From Homoserinimonas sp. OAct 916 (GTDB lineage Bacteria; Actinomycetota; Actinomycetes; Actinomycetales; Microbacteriaceae), in assembly GCF_003260275.1 (NCBI RefSeq), contig NZ_QJHB01000006.1, positions 186,001 to 250,000 of the forward strand: a DNA stretch of 64,000 nt, given 5' to 3'. This document shows, one piece after another, positions 57,956-64,000 of the stretch; within the stretch, counting starts at the first letter, position 1; the number at the start of each line of letters is the position of its first letter. A program made the translations under genes and the position numbers. The notes below the pieces were generated by a model. That model had not been told where the DNA came from and did no database searches. It saw only the letters and a list, made by a program, of their open reading frames with translations.

Positions 57956-58819
57956 ATGTCTGACCCACTTTCGTCGCTCTCAGGTTCCGAGCCTGCCCAC
58001 TACACAGCGCCCTCCCAGAATCTCAAGCGCGTTCGCACCCGACACTTCCAGACGGCGAAGCAGCAGGGTATCCGAATCACGGGACTGACCAGTTACGACC
58101 AGCTCACCGCGGCCATCTTCGACAAGGCGGGAATCGACTTTCTTCTGGTGGGAGATTCGGCGGCCAACAATGTCTTGGGCTATGACACCACTCTCCCGGT
58201 TACGGTGGACGAACTCATCCCGTTGACGCGGGCCGTCGCCGGTGCGGTGACACGCGCGTTCGTCATCGCTGACATGCCGTTCGGCTCCTACGAGTCGGGC
58301 CCCGACCTGGCGCTTGCAACCGCTGTGCGATTCATGAAGGAGACCGGTGCGCACGCGGTCAAGCTCGAGGGCGGGGTGCACAGTGCGCCGCAGATTCGCC
58401 GCATCGTGGATGCCGGTATCCCCGTGATGGCGCACATCGGCTTCACCCCGCAGAGCGAACACGGCCTGGGTGGCCATTTGATCCAGGGCCGCGGGGCGGC
58501 GGTCGACGCACTGATCCAGGATGGTCTGGCAGTGGAGGACGCCGGCGCGTTCGCAGTGGTTCTGGAAATGGTGCCCGCAGAAGCCGCAGCCAAGGTCACC
58601 GAGACGCTCACCATCCCGACCATCGGGGTGGGCGCTGGGCCCGACGTCAGCGGCCAGTTGATGGTGTGGACGGATTTCGCCGGCCTGGGCAGCGGCCGCG
58701 TGCCGAAGTTCGTGAAGCAGTACGCGAATCTCAACCAGGTGCTCACCGATGCGGTCACCGCATTTCGGGAAGACGTGGCCGATGGGGCGTACCCCACGGC
58801 CGAGCACAACTACGAGTAG
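57956..58819 (+). CDS. panB: 3-methyl-2-oxobutanoate hydroxymethyltransferase
   Basis: First committed enzyme of pantothenate synthesis, 287 residues; transfers a hydroxymethyl group from methylene-tetrahydrofolate to 2-oxoisovalerate. TIM-barrel motifs: LTSYDQLTAAIFDKAG, VGDSAANNVLGYDTT (metal Asp67), ADMPFGSY, AVKLEGG, MAHIGFTPQ and GVGAGPDVSGQLMVW. The VGDSAANNVLG form is the actinobacterial variant. ATG 57956 is leaderless by position. No other pan gene is in the window. Confidence 0.95.
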   Translation: MSDPLSSLSGSEPAHYTAPSQNLKRVRTRHFQTAKQQGIRITGLTSYDQLTAAIFDKAGIDFLLVGDSAANNVLGYDTTLPVTVDELIPLTRAVAGAVTRAFVIADMPFGSYESGPDLALATAVRFMKETGAHAVKLEGGVHSAPQIRRIVDAGIPVMAHIGFTPQSEHGLGGHLIQGRGAAVDALIQDGLAVEDAGAFAVVLEMVPAEAAAKVTETLTIPTIGVGAGPDVSGQLMVWTDFAGLGSGRVPKFVKQYANLNQVLTDAVTAFREDVADGAYPTAEHNYE

Positions 58820-58828
58820 CCCGCCGGC

Positions 58829-59026
58829 TCAGCGGCCCTCGGCCGCATCATCCTCGGCCCACTTGCGGCTGTTCGCGCGCAGAACCTCCAGCCCGTGTTC
58901 GGCCTCGGCACGCGTGGCGAATGGGCCGGCCCGGTCTACAGACGGCGACATGCGGCCGTGCTCCACCTCGCCCGTGACGAGGTTGTACCAATACTTTTCA
59001 TCGGTTTCGATACCATCGGTGTCCAT
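58829..59026 (-). CDS. Small SPOR-domain-like protein
   Basis: 65 residues (KYWYNLVTGEVEHGRMSP, DRAGPFATRAEAEHGLEVLRANS, KWAEDD). This pattern is shared by small actinobacterial proteins annotated as SPOR-domain-containing, but there is no membrane anchor, so a septal peptidoglycan role is doubtful. It is convergent with panB (9 bp apart) and divergent from map. Confidence 0.8.
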   Translation of the reverse strand: MDTDGIETDEKYWYNLVTGEVEHGRMSPSVDRAGPFATRAEAEHGLEVLRANSRKWAEDDAAEGR

Positions 59027-59129
59027 GAAGTGGCTCCTTCGCTCAGGGGTTCGCGTCGGCTGAGTTCGCTGATGCCGGCAGGGGTTTCGGTTCGGGTGAC
59101 CCCGGTCTGCGCCCGCGGATCTGAATGCC

Positions 59130-59135
59130 TAGACT
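59130..59135 (+). promoter_or_regulatory. -10 box of leaderless map
   Basis: TAGACT, 7 nt before the map ATG at 59143. Confidence 0.5.
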
Positions 59136-59142
59136 TGATCCT

Positions 59143-60009
59143 ATGCCTAAGGATTCGCTCGGTCACCTCATTCCCGGGCGCATCGCCCCCGCACGCAGGG
59201 TGCCGGCTCATATCGTGCGCCCGCCCTACATCGGCAAAGCCGCGCCGGACCCGTTCACCGGATCCGATGTGAAGAACGCCGATACCATTGCCCGCATCCG
59301 CACCGCCGGTTCGATCGCCGCCCGGGCGCTGCAGGCAGTGGGCGAGGCCGTCAGGCCGGGAGTCACCACTGATGAACTCGATGTGATCGGCCACGAATTT
59401 CTCATTGCCCAGGATGCCTATCCGTCGACGCTCGGCTATCGTGGCTACCCGAAATCGGTGTGCAGTTCGGTGAACGAGGTGATCTGCCACGGCATCCCAG
59501 ACGACACAGTGCTCGAGGATGGCGACATCGTCAACATCGACATCACCGCCTACGTCGATGGTGTGCACGGTGACAACAACGCCACATTCATCGTGGGCAC
59601 GGCTTCCGACGAGGTGACTCAGCTGGTCGACAGAACCCGCGAGGCGCTGGCGCGCGGTATCAAGGCGGTCGCCCCAGGCCGCCAGGTCAACGTGATCGGC
59701 CGCGCCATCGAGTCGTACGCGAAGAGATTCGGCTACGGAGTGGTGCGCGACTTCACCGGGCACGGAGTGGGCGAGGCGTTCCACTCCGGCTTGATCATCC
59801 CGCATTACGATTCTGCCCCCACCTACGACACCGTGATGGTGCCAGGCATGGTGTTCACCATCGAACCGATGCTCACCCTGGGCACGCACGAGTGGGACAT
59901 GTGGGCGGATGACTGGACCGTCGTCACCCGAGACAAGTCGATCACCGCCCAGTTCGAGCACACGCTGGTGGTCACCGAGCGCGGTGCAGACATTCTCACC
60001 CTTCCCTGA
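59143..60009 (+). CDS. map: Methionine aminopeptidase type I
   Basis: Removes the initiator Met from nascent proteins, 288 residues. Two-metal ligands are visible in [19 protein letters not shown] (two Asp), GHGVGEAFH (His), FTIEPML (Glu) and FEHTLVV (Glu). The N-terminal extension of about 45 residues ([20 protein letters not shown]) has the Pro-rich SH3-binding-like character of actinobacterial MetAP1c. ATG 59143 is 7 nt behind TAGACT. ppgK starts 20 bp after the stop with its own -10. Confidence 0.95.
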   Translation: MPKDSLGHLIPGRIAPARRVPAHIVRPPYIGKAAPDPFTGSDVKNADTIARIRTAGSIAARALQAVGEAVRPGVTTDELDVIGHEFLIAQDAYPSTLGYRGYPKSVCSSVNEVICHGIPDDTVLEDGDIVNIDITAYVDGVHGDNNATFIVGTASDEVTQLVDRTREALARGIKAVAPGRQVNVIGRAIESYAKRFGYGVVRDFTGHGVGEAFHSGLIIPHYDSAPTYDTVMVPGMVFTIEPMLTLGTHEWDMWADDWTVVTRDKSITAQFEHTLVVTERGADILTLP

Positions 60010-60016
60010 GTGCGCC

Positions 60017-60022
60017 TAGGCT
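60017..60022 (+). promoter_or_regulatory. -10 box of leaderless ppgK
   Basis: TAGGCT, 7 nt before the ppgK ATG at 60030 and 7 nt after the map stop. Confidence 0.45.
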
Positions 60023-60029
60023 GGATGCC

Positions 60030-60788
60030 ATGACGGAGAAGACGGCCATCGGAATCGACATCGGCGGAACCGGCATCAAAGGCGGCGTGATTGATCTGGC
60101 CACCGGCGACCTCGTATCCGAGCGGGTGAAGGTCGCTACTCCGGAAGGCGGCCGTCCGGATGACATCATCGAGACCACGCGGGAAATCCTTCACCAGCTG
60201 GCGCCCGATGATCACACACTGCCGATCGGGGTCTGTTTTCCAGCGGTGATCAAGAACGGCCGAACCATGTCGGCCGCGAATGTCTCCAAGAAGTGGATCG
60301 GCCTGGCCGCAGAGGAGCTGTTCGAGAAGGGACTGGGCGCGCCCATCCATTTCGTGAACGACGCGGATGCCGCCGGCTACGCCGAGGCGCAGTTCGGCGC
60401 GGCCCGGGGGGTCACCGGCGTGGTCGTGCTCACCACCCTGGGAACCGGCATCGGTTCGGCACTGATCAATGACGGAGTGCTGGTGCCGAACACCGAATTC
60501 GGACACCTGGAGATCGACGGCCACGACGCCGAGTCAAAGGCATCGAACGCCGCGCGTGTGCGTGAGGACCTCGACTGGAAGAGATGGGCCAAACGCCTCC
60601 AGCGCTATTACGAGACGCTGGAGATGTTGCTCTCCCCCGATCTGATCCTGGTGGGCGGCGGTGTCTCGAGGTCGTACGAGGAGTTTCTGCCGTTGCTGGA
60701 TCTGAAGACGCCGATCAAGCCGGCGGTTCACCGCAACAACGCCGGCATTCTGGGCTCAGCTGCCCTCGCCAACAGGTTCCCCGGTTAG
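60030..60788 (+). CDS. ppgK: Polyphosphate glucokinase
   Basis: Phosphorylates glucose with polyphosphate or ATP, 252 residues, ROK family. Motifs: GIDIGGTGIKGGVID (phosphate-binding), HFVNDADAAGYAEAQFG, LTTLGTGIGSALI and NTEFGHLEIDGHDAE, the last being the actinobacterial PpgK glucose-binding form. Lacks the CxCGxxGC zinc motif of other ROK kinases, as expected for PpgK. Leaderless by its -10 position. Confidence 0.94.
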   Translation: MTEKTAIGIDIGGTGIKGGVIDLATGDLVSERVKVATPEGGRPDDIIETTREILHQLAPDDHTLPIGVCFPAVIKNGRTMSAANVSKKWIGLAAEELFEKGLGAPIHFVNDADAAGYAEAQFGAARGVTGVVVLTTLGTGIGSALINDGVLVPNTEFGHLEIDGHDAESKASNAARVREDLDWKRWAKRLQRYYETLEMLLSPDLILVGGGVSRSYEEFLPLLDLKTPIKPAVHRNNAGILGSAALANRFPG

Positions 60789-60986
60789 CGCGCGCAGCAC
60801 TACGCGGGCTGAGCGATCGTGAAGAAAAAGCCACCGCGACGCCCAAGCCTCAGTCCCCCGCGACGTCCACCTCACGGCCCGTCGCAGGGCGCACCCAACT
60901 CACTCCCGCGTACCGCTGAGGGGCCAACATCGGCGCATAATTCGGCTTAATTTGGCGCGGGAGATGCCGATTGTGACCCCTCGCCG

Positions 60987-61049
60987 AGTGGGTGAGATGT
61001 GGGTGAGATGTGGGTGAGAGGTGGGTGAGAGGTGGGTGGAGGGTGGGTG
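60987..61049 (-). repeat. 11-bp G-free tandem repeat behind rnpB (candidate rut site)
   Basis: Plus strand: units GTGGGTGAGAT (twice) and GTGGGTGAGAG (twice), then degenerate copies, about 5.5 units. On the rnpB-coding strand this is a 63-nt C-rich run without one G. Such C-rich, G-poor RNA with regularly spaced YC steps is what Rho binds, and the repeat ends where the rnpB P1 helix begins. Confidence 0.7.
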
Positions 61050-61456
61050 CGAATGGGCCAGCTATTACGCCGGGTTCTGTCCCGGTCACGATGCGCCGTG
61101 CGGCACCCCGTGACCATGGACGGCCATCTATCTACGAACTGCGTTGCCGCAGCCCTCCAGCAGTCTACCCGAAGACTCGGCGAGCAGCCTTGGCGTCTTC
61201 TGTCTGACCTTGCTCCGGACGAGGTTTACCGAGCCGACCAGGTCACCCTGGCCTCTGGTGGTCTCTTACACCACCGTTTCACCCTTACCGCGGGCCGAAG
61301 CCCGTGGCGGTCTGTTTTCTGTGGCACTGTCTCGCGGGTTGCCCCGGGTGGGTGTTACCCACCGTCCTGCTCTGTGGAGCCCGGACGTTCCTCGGCAGCT
61401 GTTGCATCCGTGCGGATGCCCCAACCGACGCGACCGTCTTGCCGACCCATTCGCAC
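61047..61456 (-). ncRNA. rnpB: RNase P RNA (class A)
   Basis: Catalytic RNA for tRNA 5' maturation, about 410 nt. P1 pairs GTGCGAATGGG at the 5' end (61456) with CCCATTCGCAC at the 3' end (61047). Universal parts are seen on the minus strand: GAGGAACGTCCGGGC (around 61393-61379), ACAGAAAACAGACCGCC (around 61322-61306), GGTAAGGGTGAAACGGTGG, AGAGACCACC and, near the 3' end, GGACAGAACCCGGCGTA. No protein is encoded here. The ends are set from P1 and could shift a few bases. Confidence 0.96.
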
Positions 61457-61460
61457 AACA

Positions 61461-61466
61461 AGTCTA
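61461..61466 (-). promoter_or_regulatory. Candidate rnpB -10 box
   Basis: TAGACT on the minus strand, 4 bp before the P1 5' base; a start site 2 nt into P1 would give normal spacing. No -35 seen. Confidence 0.4.
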
Positions 61467-61658
61467 CCGGGCAGGGTGCGCACACCGGCATCCGGGGCAC
61501 GCCACCCGTCACGCCGTATCGGTGGCTCCCCGACTCCTGCGCTCCCGGGCTGCCAGTCTCGTGGCTCCCACGCTCCGTGCCTCGGCGACTCCGCGACATC
61601 CGGGCTCCGGGTACACCGGCACGCACCGACCGGGACTCAGATGTTCGTGCTGCGCTAC

Positions 61659-62090
61659 TCAGGAAGCCTCGAGCAGCCCGAAACTGGACTTGAGGTCCAT
61701 TGCGCGGTTGGCTGCGGCATCGGCCCGGGCGTTCTGCTCGCGTGGAATCCACTCGAAGGTCACGGGCACGGAGCCGATGAGCCCACGCGCCTCGGCGGCC
61801 AGCACCTGCATGTCGGGATGCTTGATCTTCCAGCGCCCGCTCATCTGCTCGACGACCAGCTTCGAGTCGAGCCGGACATGGATCTGCGGCTGGGGGTCCA
61901 GCGCCAACGCGCGCCTGATTCCCTCGATCATGCCGTGGTACTCGGCGACGTTGTTCGTGGCAACGCCCAAGAATTTGCCGATCTCGGCGAGCACCTCGCC
62001 GGTGGCGGCGTCCATCACTACCGAGCCGCTGGCCGCTGGGCCCGGGTTTCCGCGGGACCCTCCGTCGGCCTCCACGATGAGACGCCGCAT
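61659..62090 (-). CDS. Ribonuclease H family protein
   Basis: 143 residues, RNase HI fold. Catalytic residues: Asp9 (VEADGGSRGNPGPAASG), Glu near 49 (NNVAEYHGMIEG), Asp in HVRLDSKLVVEQM and the final ARADAAANRAMD. In many actinobacteria this domain is fused to a CobC-like phosphatase; here it stands alone. ATG 62090 overlaps the upstream stop by one base (TGATG), so it is coupled to the DUF164 gene. Removes RNA from RNA-DNA hybrids. Confidence 0.93.
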   Translation of the reverse strand: MRRLIVEADGGSRGNPGPAASGSVVMDAATGEVLAEIGKFLGVATNNVAEYHGMIEGIRRALALDPQPQIHVRLDSKLVVEQMSGRWKIKHPDMQVLAAEARGLIGSVPVTFEWIPREQNARADAAANRAMDLKSSFGLLEAS

Positions 62091-62821
62091 CACAGGCCCG
62101 ACTCGTCGGTGCGCACAAGGATGCACGCGCTCTCCGGGCACAGCACCACCTCATCTGCGGGTGTGTTCCGAATGGCTTGCAGGTCGGTCGGGGTGAGCGC
62201 CATGTTGCTGCCCTGTGAGACACCGCCCTGCAAGAGGCCGGCGCCCACACCGTAACGGGCGCGCTGCTTCTCGTAGAGCTCCACCAGATCAGCCGGCAAC
62301 GCGTTCACGAGAGCGGCCCGATCCTGCTGGATCTTCTCGCGTTCCCGGTCGATATCGGCCATCAGGTCTGCCTTGGTGCTCTCCAGCGCTTCTTGGCGTT
62401 GCCGTACTTCGTCCCGTTCCGCCTGCACCGACGTGATGGATGCCTCGATCTCCTCGACACGCTCCATCACGCTGAATTCGATCTCTTCCAGATCATTACG
62501 GCGCTTGTTGAGCGCCGCAATATCAGTGTCCAGCGCCTGGGCATCCTTGGCGGTGGCGGTCGCCGCTCGCTCAGAATTGCGTTGGATGCGGGCCTGAACC
62601 ACCGCAACATCGGATTCGATCCGGGAGATCTCGAGTTCGGCATCCTCCCGCTCACCTTCGTGCAGGTTCAGGCGGGACGTGATCTCCGACGCTTGGGCGT
62701 GCAGTTGTTCGAGCTCGGCCAATTGCGGCAGAGTCTTCACGGAATGGTCCAACTGCTGCACCCGCGTGTCCATCTTTTGGAGGGCAAGCAGTTGCTTCTG
62801 GTCTTCGGGGCTGGCTTTCAC
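62090..62821 (-). CDS. DUF164/CdsZ-like coiled-coil protein with degenerate zinc ribbon
   Basis: 243 residues. Long antiparallel coiled coil (about 10-175: LDTDIAALNKRRNDLEEIEF and similar) and a C-terminal domain that in homologues is a CXXC...CXXC zinc ribbon. Here the first pair reads SQGS and the second CPES, so only one of four zinc ligands remains, while surrounding residues (RYGVGAG, ADEVVL, ILVRTDESGL) are conserved. GTG 62821 with CAGGAA upstream. Usually sits between Nif3 and RNase H genes, as here. Function unknown. Confidence 0.9.
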   Translation of the reverse strand: MKASPEDQKQLLALQKMDTRVQQLDHSVKTLPQLAELEQLHAQASEITSRLNLHEGEREDAELEISRIESDVAVVQARIQRNSERAATATAKDAQALDTDIAALNKRRNDLEEIEFSVMERVEEIEASITSVQAERDEVRQRQEALESTKADLMADIDREREKIQQDRAALVNALPADLVELYEKQRARYGVGAGLLQGGVSQGSNMALTPTDLQAIRNTPADEVVLCPESACILVRTDESGL

Positions 62822-62885
62822 GGCGGGTTCCTGACTTCTTCTGGATCTCTGTTGATACTACGGTGCGCCTACGGGTCTGCTGCCT

Positions 62886-63707
62886 CTACTGCACGATCAC
62901 GAAGTCCCACGGGTCGGTGCGGAGATCACTGACTGTGATCTCGACTTCATCAAGCTCGGTACGCAGCTGTTGTGCGGCAGTTTCCAACCACAGCCATTCG
63001 CTCGCCCAGTGTGAGACATCGATCAGTGCCGGTCCGGTGCCGGAAAGGAGCGCTTGCTCCCTGGCCTCCGATGCCGGGTGGTGCCGCAGGTCTGAGGTGA
63101 TATACACGTCTGACTGCACCACCGCCGGCTCTCCAAGCAAGGAGTCTCCAGCGCCACCGCAGAGTGAGACGGTGCGCACCAGTTGGTTGTAGGCGCCAGC
63201 CACCCGAATGCCAGACGCGGTTGGCGGCAGAATCGTGCCCAGCTGGCGGGCAAGTGCGCCGAGAGTGATCGGCTCACGGAGCGTCCCTACCCGGCCGATG
63301 CCGACGCGCGGGTCGGCCTGTGGCTGGATCGGCGTGGCATCCTCGAGGCCCAGACGCGTGGCGATGAGGTCGGAGACACCGTCGGTGACGACATCGGCAT
63401 TCGTGTGGGCTGTGATCAGCGCGCAGTTCGCCCGGATGAGCCGGGCAAGAAGGGCCCCCTTGTACCTGTCTTCGGCCACCGAATGGATGGGCCGCAGCAC
63501 GAGCGGGTGATGGGTCAGCAGCAGGTCGCACCCTTTCTCCACTGCCTCGGCGACGGTTTCAGCGACGGCATCCACGGCGAGATGAATGCTCTCGACCCCG
63601 GATGCCGGGTCGCCGGTCACCAGACCAGGGGCGTCCCACTCGGAGGCTCCCGAAACAGGCCAGAGGCGTTCGACGGCGGCCAGGACATCACTCAAGGTTT
63701 TCGACAC
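62886..63707 (-). CDS. Nif3-like dinuclear metal centre hexameric protein
   Basis: 273 residues, YbgI/NIF3 family. Metal ligands: DLLLTHHPLV (two His), ITAHTNADVVTDG and DVSHWASEWL (His and Glu). Homologues form toroidal hexamers; a GTP-cyclohydrolase-1-like role is annotated but unproven. It is the first gene of Nif3-DUF164-RNase H. GTG 63707 follows TAGGCT by 6 nt, suggesting leaderless transcription. Confidence 0.93.
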   Translation of the reverse strand: MSKTLSDVLAAVERLWPVSGASEWDAPGLVTGDPASGVESIHLAVDAVAETVAEAVEKGCDLLLTHHPLVLRPIHSVAEDRYKGALLARLIRANCALITAHTNADVVTDGVSDLIATRLGLEDATPIQPQADPRVGIGRVGTLREPITLGALARQLGTILPPTASGIRVAGAYNQLVRTVSLCGGAGDSLLGEPAVVQSDVYITSDLRHHPASEAREQALLSGTGPALIDVSHWASEWLWLETAAQQLRTELDEVEITVSDLRTDPWDFVIVQ

Positions 63708-63713
63708 AGCTTC

Positions 63714-63719
63714 AGCCTA
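63714..63719 (-). promoter_or_regulatory. -10 box of leaderless Nif3 gene
   Basis: TAGGCT on the minus strand, 6 nt before the GTG at 63707. Confidence 0.45.
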
Positions 63720-63906
63720 CTGATCCGGCCGACGGATGCCTGAGCCCGGCGTGATTCGGCTCCGGGATCGCGTGCAGACAATGTGGCCCCAGGATGCTCG
63801 TGTGCGATATGTTACAGGTGAGTCATCGCTGACCAGACGACCACGTGTGCCCGGCAAACCGCGACCGGATTCGGGTGCGGCGCCGTGCTGAAAAAAGGAA
63901 GAAGAC

Positions 63907-64000
63907 ATGAGCTCTTACGCAGTGATCAACCCGGCAACCGGCGAGAAGATCCGCAGCTACCCCACAAACACCGACGAGGAGCTGATGAATGCCCTCGCCG
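63907..64000 (+). CDS. Aldehyde dehydrogenase, N-terminus only (succinate-semialdehyde type)
   Basis: 31 residues are visible before the window ends: MSSYAVINPATGEKIRSYP and following. NPATGE is the common N-terminal motif of the aldehyde dehydrogenase superfamily, and the SSYAVINPATGE form is typical of NAD(P)-dependent succinate-semialdehyde dehydrogenases. AAAGGAAG precedes ATG 63907. Catalytic Cys and Glu lie outside the window, so the substrate class is tentative. Confidence 0.82.
   Translation, partial: MSSYAVINPATGEKIRSYPTNTDEELMNALA

Noticed and set aside
60987-61049. Short repeats as a CRISPR array
   Set aside because: Units are 11 bp, contiguous and have no spacers; no cas genes nearby.
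61144-62196. Long plus-strand frames over 61.1-62.2 kb
   Set aside because: They cover the RNase P RNA gene and antisense of the RNase H gene.

Overview
The window is GC-rich chromosomal DNA from an actinomycete. The evidence is the set of actinobacterial families present (SepH, and the DUF3000, DUF3093, DUF3159, DUF3710, DUF4191, DUF4193 and DUF7455 proteins), a polyphosphate glucokinase, a primary sigma factor with a long Ala/Lys-rich N-terminus, many GTG starts and many start codons 6-7 nt behind a TANNNT -10 box (leaderless transcription). I infer Micrococcales, probably Microbacteriaceae. Almost everything is core genome: I see no insertion sequence, phage, CRISPR array or plasmid feature. 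Two genes are cut by the window ends (thrS on the left, an aldehyde dehydrogenase on the right).

Layout. 1-3.4 kb: thrS (minus), then a cytochrome b561/molybdopterin oxidoreductase fusion with a small partner gene and a clear terminator. 3.7-4.3 kb: tRNA-Gly, -Cys and -Val(GAC) on the minus strand, tRNA-Val(CAC) on the plus strand. 4.4-10.5 kb: urease operon ureA-B-C-F-D-G plus a NixA/HoxN nickel permease; there is no ureE, and UreG carries a His-rich tail. 10.6-21 kb: ZapE ATPase, thiosulfate sulfurtransferase plus SufE, an alpha/beta hydrolase, DUF3000 plus ribonuclease D, a fatty-acid beta-oxidation pair (thiolase and FadJ-like enzyme) and a split DUF1254/DUF1214 pair. 21.2-29.3 kb: aconitase with a near-perfect operator dyad, the dut operon, small actinobacterial genes, sepH and an alkaline-phosphatase-superfamily enzyme. 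29.3-34 kb: topoisomerase IV parC and parE, tail to tail. 34.2-38 kb: DUF7455, then the rpoD-murT-gatD operon. 38.2-45.1 kb: MFS transporter and PAC2 protein, leucyl aminopeptidase, then lpd and sucB of the 2-oxoacid dehydrogenase complexes. 45.2-48.4 kb: a membrane-anchored pseudokinase, DUF4191 and RDD proteins. 48.5-57.8 kb: nitrogen assimilation genes (glnA1, glnE, glnA2) interrupted by a sugar-type ABC importer lacking its ATPase. 57.9-64 kb: panB, a SPOR-like protein, map, ppgK, rnpB, an RNase H, a DUF164 coiled-coil protein, a Nif3-like protein and the start of an aldehyde dehydrogenase.

How genes work together. Urease makes ammonia, the nickel permease and UreDFG supply its metal, and glnA1/glnA2/glnE control ammonia assimilation. 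FadA/FadJ, aconitase, Lpd and SucB feed or form the TCA cycle. The most interesting locus is the MurT/GatD pair behind rpoD. In other bacteria this complex amidates the alpha-carboxyl of D-Glu in lipid II. Here GatD has lost its nucleophilic cysteine (Gly100) and MurT has lost the four-cysteine zinc ribbon, although the rest of both proteins is kept. Because group-B peptidoglycan of Microbacteriaceae cross-links through that same carboxyl, the pair may have become an amino-acid ligase for the interpeptide bridge. This is a hypothesis. Other notable points are a urease whose flap cysteine is Ala322, a divergent leaderless gene pair whose -10 boxes overlap, a sucB terminator buried in the coding region of the convergent pseudokinase, and a G-free repeat behind rnpB that looks like a Rho-loading site.
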